64,000 bases of DNA from Denitrobaculum tricleocarpae (GTDB taxonomy: Bacteria > Pseudomonadota > Alphaproteobacteria > Kiloniellales > Kiloniellaceae). Shown here piece by piece: positions 36,090-46,939 of the stretch. The translations under genes were made by a program, and so were the position numbers. Numbering within the stretch: position 1 is the first letter of the stretch; every line of letters starts with the position of its first letter. The notes under the pieces are model-generated. The model saw only the letters and a program-made list of their open reading frames with translations. It was not told the DNA's origin and did not search any database. The stretch spans positions 470,452-534,451 of the forward strand of contig NZ_ML660055.1 in the NCBI RefSeq assembly GCF_007004665.1, written 5' to 3'.

Positions 36090-37676
36090 ATGGAAACGAG
36101 TGTTCTTTACAAAACCGAGCTTTTGCAAGTTGCTGACGCGGTTGCCCGGGAAAAGTCGATTGAGCGGGACGAAGTTCTCGACGCGATGGAGCAGGCGATC
36201 TCCAAAGCGGGGCGTGCGAAGTATGGTCACGAGCACGATATCCGCGCCGAGATCGACCGTAAATCCGGTGAAGTGCATCTGCGACGTTACGTCGAAGCGG
36301 TCGAGGAAATCGAGAACGAGCAGACTCAGATGATCCTGAAAGACGCGCAAATGCGTCAGCCGGGCATCGAGCTGGGCCAGCACATCATCGAGGATCTCCC
36401 GCCGATTGATCTGGGCCGCATTGCCGCTCAGACCGCCAAGCAGGTGATCGTTCAGAAGGTCCGTGAAGCAGAGCGTTCCAGGCAGTTCAAGGAATACCAG
36501 GACCGCGTTGGCGAAGTGATCAACGGCATCGTGAAGCGGAACGAATTCGGCAATGTGACCGTCGATCTGGGACGCGCCGAAGCCATGATGCGGCGTGACG
36601 AGACCCTGCCGCGTGAATCCTTCCGCACCGGCGATCGGGTCCGCGCCTATATCTACGATGTGCGTGAAGAGCAGCGCGGTCCGCAGATTTTCGTTTCGCG
36701 CAGTCATCCCCAGTTCATGGCCAAGCTCTTTTCTCAGGAAGTGCCTGAGATCTATGACGGTATTATCGAGATCAAGGCGGTGGCCCGCGATCCCGGAAGC
36801 CGCGCCAAGATCGCCGTCATTTCAAACGATTCCTCGATCGATCCGGTCGGCGCCTGTGTGGGTATGCGCGGCAGCCGCGTTCAGGCGGTGGTCAGCGAAC
36901 TTCAGGGCGAAAAGATCGACATCATTCCCTGGTCGCCGGATACGGCGACCTTCGTGGTTAACGCCTTGGCGCCTGCCGAGGTTTCCAAGGTGGTTCTGGA
37001 TGAAGAAGCCGGCCGGATCGAGGTTGTCGTTCCCGACGAGCAGCTCTCCCTGGCGATCGGCCGGCGCGGACAGAATGTCCGCCTGGCCTCGATCCTGAGC
37101 GGTTGGGACATCGACATCATGACCGAGGAGGAAGAATCCCGGCGCCGTCAGGAAGAGATCAAGCAGCGCTCCCAGATGTTCATGGATTCCCTTGATGTCG
37201 ACGACGTGATTGCCCACCTGCTCGTTGCCGAGGGCTTCACCTCCATTGAGCAGGTCGGATTCGTGCCTATTGACGAGATGGCGTCGATTGAAGGTTTTGA
37301 CGAAGACGTGGCGGAAGAGCTGCGGGCCCGGGCCAGGGGCTTCCTGGAGGAGCAGAACCGTCAGTTCGAGGAAGGCCGCCGCGAGCTTGGTGTCGACGAT
37401 GCCATTGCGGCGATCGCCGGCGTGACGCCCGCGATGCTGATTAAGCTCGGTGAATCCGAGGTCAAGACTCTCGATGATCTTGCTGATCTCGCCGGTGATG
37501 AGCTCGTCGAGTTGCTGGGTGACCTGGCACCGGGCCTGGACGAAGCCAACGAAATCATCATGGCCGCACGAGCCCATTGGTTCGATGATGAAGAGGCGCC
37601 CGCAGCTGCTGGCGCCGCTCCGGCGGCCGCCGATGCCGCCTCTGAAGCTCAGTCCGAGCCTCAGGCAGAAGCCTGA
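36090..37676 (+). CDS. nusA: transcription termination/antitermination factor NusA
   Basis: RNA-polymerase-binding factor of 528 residues. Domains: N-terminal NusA_N (1-125), S1 (GIVKRNEFGNVTVDLGRAEAMM, about 140-205), KH1 and KH2 with KH-like loops MRGSRVQAVVSELQGEKIDIIPWS and AIGRRGQNVRLASILSGWDIDI, and two helix-hairpin-helix AR-type repeats near the C-terminus (VAEGFTSIEQVGFVPIDEMASIEGFDEDVAEEL). The tail is acidic, then alanine-rich. The ATG at 36090 opens METSVLYKTELLQVADAVAREK, the usual start; the frame extends 37 codons upstream with no family match. Confidence 0.97.
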   Translation: METSVLYKTELLQVADAVAREKSIERDEVLDAMEQAISKAGRAKYGHEHDIRAEIDRKSGEVHLRRYVEAVEEIENEQTQMILKDAQMRQPGIELGQHIIEDLPPIDLGRIAAQTAKQVIVQKVREAERSRQFKEYQDRVGEVINGIVKRNEFGNVTVDLGRAEAMMRRDETLPRESFRTGDRVRAYIYDVREEQRGPQIFVSRSHPQFMAKLFSQEVPEIYDGIIEIKAVARDPGSRAKIAVISNDSSIDPVGACVGMRGSRVQAVVSELQGEKIDIIPWSPDTATFVVNALAPAEVSKVVLDEEAGRIEVVVPDEQLSLAIGRRGQNVRLASILSGWDIDIMTEEEESRRRQEEIKQRSQMFMDSLDVDDVIAHLLVAEGFTSIEQVGFVPIDEMASIEGFDEDVAEELRARARGFLEEQNRQFEEGRRELGVDDAIAAIAGVTPAMLIKLGESEVKTLDDLADLAGDELVELLGDLAPGLDEANEIIMAARAHWFDDEEAPAAAGAAPAAADAASEAQSEPQAEA

Positions 37677-37701
37677 GTCCGGGCGGTGGTACGGGTTGCA
37701 C

Positions 37702-38409
37702 ATGATGACGGAGGCAGAAAGCGCACAGTCGGCTGATCCAGGCTTGAGAAAGCCTGAAGCAGCGGACTCACGCCGTTCTGCCAAGGAAACTCTGCGCCGC
37801 TGCATCGTCAGCGGTGAGCGACACCCACCCGCCGAGCTCCTGCGGTTTGTCGTTGGACCGGATGGAACGCTGGTTCCGGATCTGGCCTGCAAGTTGCCAG
37901 GACGCGGATTGTGGTTGTCTCCGCGCCGAGATATGATAGACAAGGCTCGTACCCGCAATCTTTTCGCCCGCGCGGCGAAATCGGCTGTGCATGTACCTGA
38001 AGATTTGGGTGTGTTGGTCGAGCGGTTGCTCGGCGTTCGGTGTCTTGAGCTTATCAGTCTAGCGAAGCGTGCCGGACAGTTGGTTGCCGGACACGATAAG
38101 GTCAAGTCGTGGTTGGCGGCGGGTAAGGCGGGTCTTTTGATCCAGGCTGCGGATGCGGCCGAAGACGGACGCGGGAAGCTGCGTGCGCTGGGACGGGCGG
38201 TAACGCCCGGTTTGCCGGTGCTGGAACTGTTTGATGCTGAGCAACTGGGGCGTACACTCGGTCGTCCGGCGTCGGTGCATATCGCCGTCGCGCCGGGCGG
38301 TTTCGCTGATCGTATTGCCGCGGAAGCGGCAAAATTAGCGGGTGTTCGGCATGGCGAATTAGAAGCTCCGGGCGGGACAGTCCCGAACGGACGACGACCT
38401 GGAAAGTGA
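37702..38409 (+). CDS. YlxR (DUF448) RNA-binding protein with L7Ae-like domain
   Basis: A 235-residue protein of the nusA-infB intergene type. The N-terminal YlxR domain ([54 protein letters not shown], about 29-82) carries the GRGLWLSP motif, and an L7Ae/L30e-type fold follows ([42 protein letters not shown]). Two ATG codons are adjacent (37702, 37705). A role in RNA binding/ribosome assembly is inferred from domains and operon. Confidence 0.92.
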   Translation: MMTEAESAQSADPGLRKPEAADSRRSAKETLRRCIVSGERHPPAELLRFVVGPDGTLVPDLACKLPGRGLWLSPRRDMIDKARTRNLFARAAKSAVHVPEDLGVLVERLLGVRCLELISLAKRAGQLVAGHDKVKSWLAAGKAGLLIQAADAAEDGRGKLRALGRAVTPGLPVLELFDAEQLGRTLGRPASVHIAVAPGGFADRIAAEAAKLAGVRHGELEAPGGTVPNGRRPGK

Positions 38410-38422
38410 GTGCCGGGAACAA

Positions 38423-41050
38423 ATGACGACGAGCAACGAAAAAGAAACCAAAAAGCCGCTGAAGCTGAGCCGGCCAGGCACTCTCGAGCTCAAGAAGACG
38501 ATCGAGACGGGTCAGGTCAGACAGAGCTTCAGTCATGGGCGCTCCAAGGCCGTTACAGTCGAGGTCAAGCGCAGCCGGACTTTTGCCCCTGGTAAGGGCG
38601 GCAGAATGACCGAAGTGACGCAGGGCCGTGAGGTCGCTGAGCGTGCTTTTGTTCCCAGTAGCGAAACGCCCGCCGCTGCTGAAGCTCCCGAAGAGCAGGC
38701 CGCTTCCCCGGCGAAGGATCTCTCGCACCTGACACAGGACGAGCGGGCGAAGCGCATCAAGGTGCTCGAAGCTGCGAAGCTGGAAGACGAACAGCGTAAG
38801 CTGCAAGAGGCAGAAGAACAGCGCCTCCAGGCAGAGGAAGACAAGCGTCGCGCTGCCGAGGAAGAAGCTGCCCGCAAGCTCGCTGAGGAAGAAGCCAAGC
38901 GGCAGGCTGAAGAGGACGCCAAGCGTGCCGCCGAGGCAACGCTCGCGGAACCGGAAGCTCCTGCCGTCAAGGAACAGCCTGCGGCTAAAACGGCTCCTGC
39001 GGAAAAAGCAGCGCCTCCCGCACCCGCGAAAACGGACGATGCGCCCGCACGCAAGGGCGGTATCAATCTGGAAGAGGACCTTGGCGGCCGGATCAAGCGC
39101 AAATCCGCCGCACCCGCACCCAAGACGCCGAGCCGCAGGGAAACCGATCAGCGCCGCCGTCATGGCAAGCTGACCATCAGTCAGGCCCTGGAAGGCCGCG
39201 AAGGCCGCCAGCGGTCTCTGGCTTCGGTCAAGCGTCAGCGCGAAAAGATGAAGGCGCTCGAGCGCGGCGGCAGTCAGCAGGCGCCCCACAAGGTGATTCG
39301 CGACGTGGTCGTTCCCGAAACCATCACAGTCCAGGAATTGGCGAACCGGATGGCCGAACGTGGCGTCGAGGTGGTCAAGACCCTCATGAAGCTGGGCGTC
39401 ATGGCGACCATCAATCAGACCATCGATGCAGATACCGCGGAGCTTGTGATTGAGGAATTCGGCCACAAGATCAAGCGGGTGACGGCTGCCGACGTCGAAA
39501 TCGGTATGCGCGGCGAAGACGACGAGGAAGGCAGCCTGAAGCCACGTCCGCCCGTCGTCACCATCATGGGCCACGTCGATCACGGCAAGACCTCCCTGCT
39601 GGATGCTTTGCGCTCGACCGACGTTGCCGGACGCGAGGCCGGTGGTATCACGCAGCACATCGGCGCCTATCAGGTAACGGTCGAATCCGGTGACAAAGTC
39701 ACCTTTATCGATACGCCGGGCCACGCGGCCTTTACCGAGATGCGTTCGCGCGGCGCCAATGTCACTGACATCGTCATTCTGGTCGTGGCCGCTGACGACG
39801 GCATTATGGAGCAGACGGTTGAGGCTATTAATCACGCCAAGGCCGCCGAGGTTCCGATCATTGTCGCGATCAACAAGATCGACCGGCCGGATTCCGATCC
39901 GAACCGGGTCAAGACCGAACTCCTGCAGCATGAGCTGGTCGTTGAGGACATGGGCGGTGACATTCTGGCCATTGAAGTTTCGGCGAAGGAGCGCACCAAT
40001 CTCGATAAATTGATCGAGGCAATCCTGCTGCAGTCTGAACTTCTGGAGCTTGGCGCCAACCCCGACCGCGCCGCGCAGGGCGTTGTCATCGAAGCCAAGC
40101 TGGAGCGAGGCCGCGGCCCGGTTGCAACGGTTCTGGTGCAGCGTGGTACCCTGAAAATCGGTGACATCTTTGTCTCGGGTTCGGAATGGGGCCGCGTTCG
40201 AGCCATGATCAACGAGCACGGTAAGTCTATTGAAGAAGCCGGTCCGGCGCTCCCTGTCGAGGTCCTGGGCCTGAACGGCGCACCTCTGGCGGGCGATGAT
40301 TTCATCGTGGTCGAGCATGAGGCCCGGGCACGCGAGATTGCCGAGTTCCGCGGGCAGACCAAGCGCGAAAAAGAGATGGCGGCTTCCGGTCGCGGTACGC
40401 TTGAACAAATGCTCGACAAGATCAAGGAAGGCGAAGCGTCCGAGCTGCCGGTCGTGATCAAGTCGGATGTTCAGGGGTCTCTCGAGGCGATCGTATCCAG
40501 CCTGGAAAAACTGGGTACGGACGAGGTCAAGACCCGGATCCTTCACGCGGGTGTCGGTGGTGTCAACGAGTCCGATACCACCCTGGCCCGCTCGACCGGC
40601 GCGATGATCATTGCCTTTAACGTGCGTGCCAATCCGCAGGCGCGTGACATGGCGCGCCGTGACGCTGTCGATATCCGTTACTATTCGATCATCTACAACG
40701 TGGTCGACGATATCAAAGCGGCCATGAGCGGCATGCTCTCGCCGACACAGCGCGAGAACTTCCTGGGTTACGCTGAAATCCGTGAGGTCTTCAGCAACTC
40801 CAAGGTCGGCAAGGTTGCGGGCTGCATGATCACCGAAGGTATCGTCAAGCGCGGTGCCAAGGTGCGTCTGCTGCGCGACTCTGTGGTGATTCACGACGGC
40901 ACCCTGAAAACCCTCCGGCGCTTCAAAGACGAGGTCAAGGAAGTCAGGGAAGGTTACGAATGCGGTATGGCATTCGAGAACTACACCGACATTCAGGTTA
41001 AAGACCAAATCGAGTGTTATGAGGTCGAGGAGATCGCTCGCGAGCTTTAG
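38423..41050 (+). CDS. infB: translation initiation factor IF-2
   Basis: GTPase placing initiator tRNA on the 30S subunit. The 875 residues have an N-terminal helix motif ([43 protein letters not shown]), a charged coiled-coil/alanine linker (95-210), an IF2_N region, then the G domain: G1 [12 protein letters not shown]3 DTPGHAAF, G4 NKID. Domains II-IV follow, ending [27 protein letters not shown]. The start lies 13 bp after the YlxR stop. Confidence 0.97.
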   Translation: MTTSNEKETKKPLKLSRPGTLELKKTIETGQVRQSFSHGRSKAVTVEVKRSRTFAPGKGGRMTEVTQGREVAERAFVPSSETPAAAEAPEEQAASPAKDLSHLTQDERAKRIKVLEAAKLEDEQRKLQEAEEQRLQAEEDKRRAAEEEAARKLAEEEAKRQAEEDAKRAAEATLAEPEAPAVKEQPAAKTAPAEKAAPPAPAKTDDAPARKGGINLEEDLGGRIKRKSAAPAPKTPSRRETDQRRRHGKLTISQALEGREGRQRSLASVKRQREKMKALERGGSQQAPHKVIRDVVVPETITVQELANRMAERGVEVVKTLMKLGVMATINQTIDADTAELVIEEFGHKIKRVTAADVEIGMRGEDDEEGSLKPRPPVVTIMGHVDHGKTSLLDALRSTDVAGREAGGITQHIGAYQVTVESGDKVTFIDTPGHAAFTEMRSRGANVTDIVILVVAADDGIMEQTVEAINHAKAAEVPIIVAINKIDRPDSDPNRVKTELLQHELVVEDMGGDILAIEVSAKERTNLDKLIEAILLQSELLELGANPDRAAQGVVIEAKLERGRGPVATVLVQRGTLKIGDIFVSGSEWGRVRAMINEHGKSIEEAGPALPVEVLGLNGAPLAGDDFIVVEHEARAREIAEFRGQTKREKEMAASGRGTLEQMLDKIKEGEASELPVVIKSDVQGSLEAIVSSLEKLGTDEVKTRILHAGVGGVNESDTTLARSTGAMIIAFNVRANPQARDMARRDAVDIRYYSIIYNVVDDIKAAMSGMLSPTQRENFLGYAEIREVFSNSKVGKVAGCMITEGIVKRGAKVRLLRDSVVIHDGTLKTLRRFKDEVKEVREGYECGMAFENYTDIQVKDQIECYEVEEIAREL

Positions 41051-41170
41051 CCCGCGGCAGAGCCATCGGTCCGGGAACGCCCGGACCGATGTGCTTGTGT
41101 CAGGCAACTCCTGGGACTGGAAGGTCTACCGTTAATCAGACCCTCCTGATCGAGAAATTAAGGAACGATC

Positions 41171-41617
41171 ATGAAAAGAAGCCGGAGCCGGGCTCCGAGC
41201 CAGCGGCAACTTCGCGTGGGCGAAGAGCTGCGGCATGTCTTGTCGGAGATTATTTCCCGCGGCGGACTTTCCGACCCTGCCCTCGCGGATGCAAACCTGA
41301 CGGTCACTGAAGTCCGCCTCAGTCCGGATCTGCGCAATGCGACCGTTTTTGTGATTCCTCTTGGCGGTGCCGAGTTGGAGAATAAGGTCGAGGCTCTTAA
41401 TCGCGCGTTGAGCTATTTTCGTGGTCAGGTCGCGCGCGCTATCGACCTGCGCAACTCCCCGCGCCTGTCCTTCGCCGCGGATCACTCTTTCGACGAGGCG
41501 AACAAGATCGATACGCTTTTGCGCAATGCGGGGGTTCAGCGCGACCTGGCAAGCGTTCTCGAACAGGACGACCCCGATCTGGAGCAGGAGCCGGGCAAAG
41601 AGGATCATGGCGCGTAA
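41171..41617 (+). CDS. rbfA: ribosome-binding factor A
   Basis: 30S maturation protein of 148 residues with the KH-type core (QLRVGEELRHVLSEIISRGGL, LTVTEVRLSPDLRNATVFVIPLGG, LRNSPRLSFAADHSFDEANKIDTLL). Basic at the N-terminus. The TAA is inside the start region of truB; the two genes overlap by 11 bp. Confidence 0.95.
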   Translation: MKRSRSRAPSQRQLRVGEELRHVLSEIISRGGLSDPALADANLTVTEVRLSPDLRNATVFVIPLGGAELENKVEALNRALSYFRGQVARAIDLRNSPRLSFAADHSFDEANKIDTLLRNAGVQRDLASVLEQDDPDLEQEPGKEDHGA

Positions 41618-42545
41618 GCGTAAGGGCCGCCCTATCCATGGCTGGCTGATTATCGATAAGCCGCTCGAGGTGACCTCGACCCAGGTTGTCGGCCGGGTTC
41701 GCCGGGCGCTTGATGCGCAAAAAATCGGTCACGGCGGCACGTTGGATCCTCTGGCGACCGGAGTTTTGCCGCTGGCGCTGGGCGAGGCGACCAAGACCGT
41801 GTCTTATGCGATGGATGGCCGGAAAACCTACCGTTTCCAGGTGCGTTGGGGCCAGGCGACCTCGACCGACGATGGTGAGGGCGAGGTCATCGAAAGTTCC
41901 GATCTCAGGCCGGGACAGGCTGAGATCGAAGCGGCGCTCCCCGCGTTCCTCGGCACGATACAGCAGATTCCGCCCCGCTTTTCGGCGATCAAGCTTCAGG
42001 GCGAACGTGCCTATGACCTGGCGCGGGACAATCAGGACTTCGAGCTGGCGGCCCGTTCTGTGGAGATTTACCGCTTTGAGCATTGTGCTCCGGAGGGGGA
42101 ATCGGACGACAAAGACCATTCCTGGTTCGAGATCGACTGCGGGAAGGGCACTTATGTCAGGTCCCTGGCACGTGATTTGGCCCGGAATCTGGGTACTTTT
42201 GGCCATGTCAGCGCCTTGAGGCGGCTCTCGGTCGGACCTTTCCATGAAGAGGACGCGATTTCGCTGGAATCTCTTGAGGCCTTAGGGCATAGTCCCGCCG
42301 CCTTGGAGCTTTTGCTCCCGGTCGAGACCGCGCTGGACGACATCCCGGCGCTGGCCTTATCCGAGACCGAGGCGGCGAGATTGCGATCCGGTCAGTCGGT
42401 GTCCATGATGGCCCGCAGCCTTAGCGATCAGGTTCGCGCGCTGAATAGCGGATCAATTGTTTTTGCCAGGACCAGCGATACACCGGTGGCCTTGGCACGT
42501 TATGAAGCGGGCGAAATCCACCCGGTCCGAGTACTCAACCTCTAG
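41607..42545 (+). CDS. truB: tRNA pseudouridine(55) synthase
   Basis: Makes pseudouridine 55 in the T-loop of tRNAs. The 312 residues have HGWLIIDKPLEVTSTQVVGRVRR at the N-terminus and the catalytic-aspartate motif IGHGGTLDPLATGVLPLALGEATK (Asp near residue 46), YRFQVRWGQATSTDDGEGEV, and the C-terminal PUA-like domain. The frame continues upstream in the long reading, but the ATG at 41607 gives the usual start; it overlaps rbfA by 11 bp. Confidence 0.96.
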   Translation: MARKRKGRPIHGWLIIDKPLEVTSTQVVGRVRRALDAQKIGHGGTLDPLATGVLPLALGEATKTVSYAMDGRKTYRFQVRWGQATSTDDGEGEVIESSDLRPGQAEIEAALPAFLGTIQQIPPRFSAIKLQGERAYDLARDNQDFELAARSVEIYRFEHCAPEGESDDKDHSWFEIDCGKGTYVRSLARDLARNLGTFGHVSALRRLSVGPFHEEDAISLESLEALGHSPAALELLLPVETALDDIPALALSETEAARLRSGQSVSMMARSLSDQVRALNSGSIVFARTSDTPVALARYEAGEIHPVRVLNL

Positions 42546-42604
42546 AGTGCGTCCCTTTCTGATGACATCATCATGAAGCCGGTCGTTCTCTAACCTGACG
42601 AACA

Positions 42605-42651
42605 AGAGGCTGTTTGAGCGGTCATTTTGAAGAATGACGGTCACGGCCTCT
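42605..42651 (+). promoter_or_regulatory. rpsO leader stem-loop (possible S15 autoregulatory site)
   Basis: AGAGGCTG (42605-42612) pairs with CGGCCTCT (42644-42651; one G-U), and inside it GTCATT (42621-42626) pairs with AATGAC (42633-42638). It sits about 20 nt upstream of the rpsO ATG and lacks a T run, so it looks more like a translational operator than a terminator. S15 represses its own mRNA by binding such leaders in several bacterial groups; here that is an inference. Confidence 0.4.
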
Positions 42652-42671
42652 CTTGAAATGAGGATACTGCG

Positions 42672-42941
42672 ATGTCGATTACGGCTGAGCGAAAGAACGA
42701 ACTGGTTAAAGAATTCGCCACACATGAGGGCGATACCGGGTCACCGGAAGTGCAGGTTGCGATCCTGACGGAACGGATCATCAACCTGACTGAGCATCTC
42801 AAGACGCATAAGAAGGATTTCCACTCGCGCCGCGGACTTCTGATCATGGTTGGTCAGCGCCGTCGCCTGCTGGATTATCTGAAGCGCAAGGAACAGAGCC
42901 GCTATGAAGCCCTGATCCAGCGCTTAGGCCTCCGCCGCTAG
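42672..42941 (+). CDS. rpsO: 30S ribosomal protein S15
   Basis: 89 residues, the exact S15 length. Features: [89 protein letters not shown] in pattern, with the rRNA-binding [11 protein letters not shown] segment at 45-55 and the conserved GDTGSPEVQ. It precedes pnp by 268 bp, as in most bacteria. Confidence 0.98.
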   Translation: MSITAERKNELVKEFATHEGDTGSPEVQVAILTERIINLTEHLKTHKKDFHSRRGLLIMVGQRRRLLDYLKRKEQSRYEALIQRLGLRR

Positions 42942-43102
42942 GCGCAGGGCGATCGCCATGAGGCTCCGCCTTCGATACCCTTCTCTCCCGCTTATGGCTT
43001 TGGCCGGCAACCGGGCTGGGATCGGGGCGGGCCAATGGCGGTATCTTCAATGAAAACGGTATTGCGGGTACGTCGGCGCGATATGCGATATGTGCCGGGC
43101 CA

Positions 43103-43176
43103 ACGCAAAGGACGTTGCGGGAATGGGTGTGTCATGCCCTTCCCTTCGTCCTTTACGTGGGTCCGGCGTTTTTTTT
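43103..43176 (+). promoter_or_regulatory. long stem-loop in the rpsO-pnp interval
   Basis: AAAGGACG (43107-43114) pairs with CGTCCTTT (43147-43154), with an outer ACG/CGT pair and inner GGGA/TCCC and GGG/CCC pairs, about 20 bp of broken helix in all, followed 11 nt later by eight T's. In E. coli a comparable pnp-leader helix is cut by RNase III and lets PNPase repress its own mRNA. The same role here is inferred; a weak terminator for rpsO is the other reading. Confidence 0.45.
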
Positions 43177-43209
43177 GATTCCGACGTGAATCTAAGGATC
43201 TAAGATAAG

Positions 43210-45318
43210 ATGTTTGATATCTACACAAAAGAAATCGAGTGGGGCGGACGCACCCTCAAACTGGAGACGGGCCGCGTTGCGCGTCAGGCCGATGGCGCCG
43301 TCATGGCAACCTACGGGGATACGGTCGTCCTCTGCACGGCTGTCGGTCAGAAGTCGCCCAAGCCGGGCATCGACTTCTTCCCGCTGACGGTGAACTACCA
43401 GGAAAAGACCTTTGCCGCGGGCAAGATTCCCGGTGGCTTCTTCAAGCGTGAAGGCCGTCCCAGTGAGAAGGAAACTCTCACTTCCCGTCTCATCGACCGT
43501 CCGCTGCGCCCGCTTTTTGCCAAGGGTTACAAGAACGAGACCCAGGTGATCTGCACCGTGATCAGTCATGATCTCGAGAACGATCCAGACATCGTTTCCA
43601 TGGTTGGCGCCTCGGCTGCCCTGACCATTTCCGGCCTGCCCTTCCTGGGCCCCATCGGTGGCGCGCGTGTCGGCTATAAGGATGGTGAGTACATCCTCAA
43701 TCCGCGCATGGATGAGATGGAAGAGTCTGAGTTGGACCTGGTCGTAGCAGGCACCAGCGAGGGTGTTCTCATGGTCGAATCCCAGGCGAACGAGCTGTCG
43801 GAAGAGGTGATGCTCGGCGCCGTGAACTTCGGTCATGAAGCCATGAAGCCGGTCATGAAGGCCATTATCGAGCTGGCTGAGCGTTGTGCGCGCGAGCCGC
43901 GCGACGTGCCGCCGCCGCCGCCCGAGGTCGAAGCTCTGCGCGAGAAGCTGCTGTCCGGCGGTATTATCGCCAAGTTGACCGAGGCTTATGGTGAAGCGGA
44001 TAAGATGCTGCGCCAGGACAAGATCGCTGCGGTCAAGGCCGATGCGGTTGCCGAACTCAGCGAGGAAGAACTGCCGATGACCGGCGGTCTCTTCAAGTCC
44101 CTGGAGAGCGAAGTGGTGCGCGGCAACATCCTGAAGGGTGAGCCCCGCATCGACGGCCGCACCACCAAGGATGTGCGCGCGATCGACTGCCAGGTCGGCG
44201 TGTTGCCGCTGACCCACGGTTCGGCGCTCTTCACACGTGGTGAGACGCAGGCACTGGTCACGACGACTCTGGGCACCGGCCAGGACGAGCAGATCATCGA
44301 TCAGCTCGAGGGCAGCTATCGTGAGCATTACATGCTGCACTACAACTTCCCGCCCTATTCGGTCGGTGAAGCCAGCTTCCTGAAGTCTCCGGGCCGCCGC
44401 GAGATCGGCCATGGCAAGCTCGCCTGGCGTGCGTCCCGTCCGCTGCTGCCGACCAAGGAGGACTTCCCCTACACCATCCGTGTGGTCTCCGAGATCACAG
44501 AGTCCAACGGCTCCTCCTCGATGGCGTCGGTCTGCGGCGCATCGCTGTCCATGATGGATGCCGGCGTACCGCTCAAGAGCCCGGTTGCCGGTATTGCCAT
44601 GGGCCTGATCAAGGAAGGCGATGACTTCGCGGTTATCTCCGACATCCTCGGCGATGAAGACCATCTGGGCGACATGGACTTCAAGGTCGCGGGTACCGAC
44701 AACGGTATCACCGCCCTGCAGATGGACATCAAGATCACCTCGATCACCAAGGAGATCATGGAGATCGCTCTGGGCCAGGCGCGCGAAGGCCGCCTGCATA
44801 TTCTGGGCGAGATGGCCAAGGCCCTGACCGATGCCCGTGACGGCGTGTCGGATCATGCGCCGCGCATCACCACCTTCCAGATCCCGAAGGATAAGATCCG
44901 TGAAGTGATCGGCACCGGCGGTAAGGTCATCCGCGAGATCTGCGAAACCACCGGCGCAAAGGTCGACATCGAAGACGACGGGACGATCAAGGTTGCCGCT
45001 GTCGACCAGGAGCAGGGCGACGCCGCGATCAACTGGATCAAGTCCATCACGGCTGAACCTGAGGTCGGCGTGATCTACGACGGCAAGGTCGTCAAGATTA
45101 TGGACTTCGGCGCGTTCGTGAACTTCATGGGTCCGCGCGACGGTCTGGTTCACATCAGCGAACTGGCCAAAGAACGGGTCGGTGCGGTCGGCGACGTGGT
45201 CAAGGAGGGCGACCAGGTCAAGGTCAAGTGCATCGGCCTGGAGCGCGGCAAGGTCAAGCTCTCCATGAAACGTGTCGATCAGGAAACCGGCGCTGATCTG
45301 GAAGCTGCCGAAGGCTGA
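43210..45318 (+). CDS. pnp: polyribonucleotide nucleotidyltransferase (PNPase)
   Basis: 3'-5' phosphorolytic exoribonuclease, 702 residues. Two RNase PH domains are separated by the helical domain; the second has the catalytic-site segment [20 protein letters not shown] near 477-496. The KH domain ([34 protein letters not shown]) and S1 domain ([34 protein letters not shown]) follow at the C-terminus. It is the last gene of the run, with its own leader and terminator. Confidence 0.98.
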   Translation: MFDIYTKEIEWGGRTLKLETGRVARQADGAVMATYGDTVVLCTAVGQKSPKPGIDFFPLTVNYQEKTFAAGKIPGGFFKREGRPSEKETLTSRLIDRPLRPLFAKGYKNETQVICTVISHDLENDPDIVSMVGASAALTISGLPFLGPIGGARVGYKDGEYILNPRMDEMEESELDLVVAGTSEGVLMVESQANELSEEVMLGAVNFGHEAMKPVMKAIIELAERCAREPRDVPPPPPEVEALREKLLSGGIIAKLTEAYGEADKMLRQDKIAAVKADAVAELSEEELPMTGGLFKSLESEVVRGNILKGEPRIDGRTTKDVRAIDCQVGVLPLTHGSALFTRGETQALVTTTLGTGQDEQIIDQLEGSYREHYMLHYNFPPYSVGEASFLKSPGRREIGHGKLAWRASRPLLPTKEDFPYTIRVVSEITESNGSSSMASVCGASLSMMDAGVPLKSPVAGIAMGLIKEGDDFAVISDILGDEDHLGDMDFKVAGTDNGITALQMDIKITSITKEIMEIALGQAREGRLHILGEMAKALTDARDGVSDHAPRITTFQIPKDKIREVIGTGGKVIREICETTGAKVDIEDDGTIKVAAVDQEQGDAAINWIKSITAEPEVGVIYDGKVVKIMDFGAFVNFMGPRDGLVHISELAKERVGAVGDVVKEGDQVKVKCIGLERGKVKLSMKRVDQETGADLEAAEG

Positions 45319-45343
45319 ACAGCCAGAGGCAAGGAAGATTGAA

Positions 45344-45379
45344 AAAGGGCGGGTGCGATGGCATCCGCCCTTTATTTTT
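45344..45379 (+). terminator. rho-independent terminator after pnp
   Basis: AAAGGGCGGGTGC (45344-45356) pairs with GCATCCGCCCTTT (45361-45373) across GATG, one wobble in 13 pairs, followed by ATTTTTA. Confidence 0.9.
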
Positions 45380-45591
45380 ATGACTTTTATCTATGCCCCC
45401 GGCGGGCGATTCATTAAAACCAATGGCTCGTGTCCGATCGCGTGGAGCAGCTCAAGTTCAGATAGAATCGCGCACGGCGATTTGCCGGGCTTGTGAAACT
45501 GCCCCAACGCCAAAGCTTCGACCGGACGTCAGTCAGCTTGCCGACGGCAGTCGAAAAAAGTGTTCTGCTGCAAGGCATTAGGGAGAAAACT

Positions 45592-46347
45592 GTGTCAGGG
45601 ACTCTGTCTCTTCCGCGGATCATGGGACATCGCGGTGCCGCGGCCTCGGCGCCGGAAAACACCTTGGCGGGCATCCGCAAAGCCGCGGCATTCGGGGCGT
45701 CCTGGGTGGAGTTCGATGTGAAGCTGACCGCCGACCGCATCCCGGTTCTGATGCATGACGACTCGCTTCAGCGCACGACAGGCGACGGTCGCCCGGCGGC
45801 CGATGTCAGCCTCGCGGAAATGAAGCGCCTGGATGCCGGCAGCTGGTTTGCCGCTGATTTCGCGGGCGAAACCGTCCCCACGCTCAAGGAAACCCTCGTG
45901 CTGTTGCTGGAGCTCGGCATGGCGGCGAACATTGAAATCAAGCCCTCTCCCGGTGAAGATGCCGAGACGGTCACCCGGACCATCGCGGTCCTCGAGCAGG
46001 TTTGGCCCGGCTCGGCGTCCACGTCGACGCCTGCGCCGCTGATGAGCAGTTTTTCGCTGGAGAGTTTGAAAACACTGCAGGAACAGTCCCCCAACCTGCC
46101 GCGCGGCTACCTGATTGAGGAACTGCCGGAGGACTGGCAGGCGGTTGCCGAGAGACTGGGCTGCGCCACGATCCACCACTATGCAAAGGCCGTCACCGCG
46201 GCCCAGGTCGCCGAAACCAAGGCGGCGGGCTACGGCCTTGCGGTCTACACCGTAAACGATCCGGACCAGGCCCGCGAGTTGATCGATTGGGGCATCGATT
46301 GCCTGATCACCGACGCGCCGGATGTCATCGCCCGCGCCATCGCTTAG
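45592..46347 (+). CDS. glycerophosphodiester phosphodiesterase
   Basis: Hydrolyses glycerophosphodiesters to glycerol-3-phosphate and alcohol. The 251-residue GDPD barrel shows MGHRGAAASAPENTLAGIRKA near residues 10-30, the metal/catalytic pattern VEFDVKLTADRIPVLMHDDSLQRTT, and EIKPSPGE and YTVNDPDQARELIDWGIDCLITDAPD near the end. No signal peptide is seen, so it is predicted cytosolic. The start is the GTG at 45592 (AGGGAG about 7 nt upstream); the frame extends 33 codons upstream with no family similarity. Confidence 0.88.
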   Translation: MSGTLSLPRIMGHRGAAASAPENTLAGIRKAAAFGASWVEFDVKLTADRIPVLMHDDSLQRTTGDGRPAADVSLAEMKRLDAGSWFAADFAGETVPTLKETLVLLLELGMAANIEIKPSPGEDAETVTRTIAVLEQVWPGSASTSTPAPLMSSFSLESLKTLQEQSPNLPRGYLIEELPEDWQAVAERLGCATIHHYAKAVTAAQVAETKAAGYGLAVYTVNDPDQARELIDWGIDCLITDAPDVIARAIA

Positions 46348-46438
46348 TGCCCTTTTTAGGGGATAAAGCGCTCTTTTTCAGGCTTCGGCTTTTCGAAATG
46401 TCTTACTTTTGTCACAGCAAACGAATTGGGGAGCCAGG

Positions 46439-46849
46439 ATGAGCACAGCGTCCACGAAATTCATTACGCCGGAGGGTATCGCGCCGCCGGCGTCGAACTA
46501 CAGTCACGGGGCTGTCGTCACCGGATCGCCGCGGCGGCTCGTGATCGCCGGTCAGGTCGGCCTGGATCCGGACGGAACGCTCGCCGGTGGCATACCCGGC
46601 GACATGGCCGCGCAGATGGAGCGTTGCTGGCAGAATATTTTCGCCATTCTCGAATCAGAAGGCATGACCAAGGAAGACCTGATCAAGATCACGGTCTACG
46701 TCACGCAGGCTGATGCGACGGGCCTCTATCGGGAAATCCGGGACCGGATGCTCGACGGGCATGCCCCCGCCGCGACTTATGTCGTGGTGGCCGGTCTGGC
46801 GGCGCCGGACTTCCTGGTCGAGATCGAGGGTGAGGCGGTCGCGTCCTGA
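46439..46849 (+). CDS. RidA family protein
   Basis: A 136-residue member of the RidA/YjgF/YER057c family, trimeric enzymes that deaminate reactive enamines/imines. Visible features: APPASNYSHGAVVTGSPRRLVIAGQVGLDPDGTLAGG near 12-48, DLIKITVYVTQADATGLYREIRDRML, and PAATYVVVAGLAAPDFLVEIEGEAVA; the Arg of the active family is not placed with certainty. The ATG at 46439 has GGGAG about 8 nt upstream and follows GDPD by 91 bp. Confidence 0.85.
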   Translation: MSTASTKFITPEGIAPPASNYSHGAVVTGSPRRLVIAGQVGLDPDGTLAGGIPGDMAAQMERCWQNIFAILESEGMTKEDLIKITVYVTQADATGLYREIRDRMLDGHAPAATYVVVAGLAAPDFLVEIEGEAVAS

Positions 46850-46939
46850 ACGGCCGGCGACCGCTGCGCAGGTTTGACGTGGCGCTGGAGGTTTCGCTTT
46901 CTGCCGATCGCAAAGCGCGTGAAAAAAGGAGCGGTGATC

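Noticed and set aside
38102..41107. A 1001-codon open frame on the - strand opposite infB
   Set aside because: It is a shadow of the IF-2 coding sequence caused by GC-rich codon bias; no family, no ribosome site, low-complexity stretches. The same applies to long antisense frames opposite pnp, mutS and glnD.
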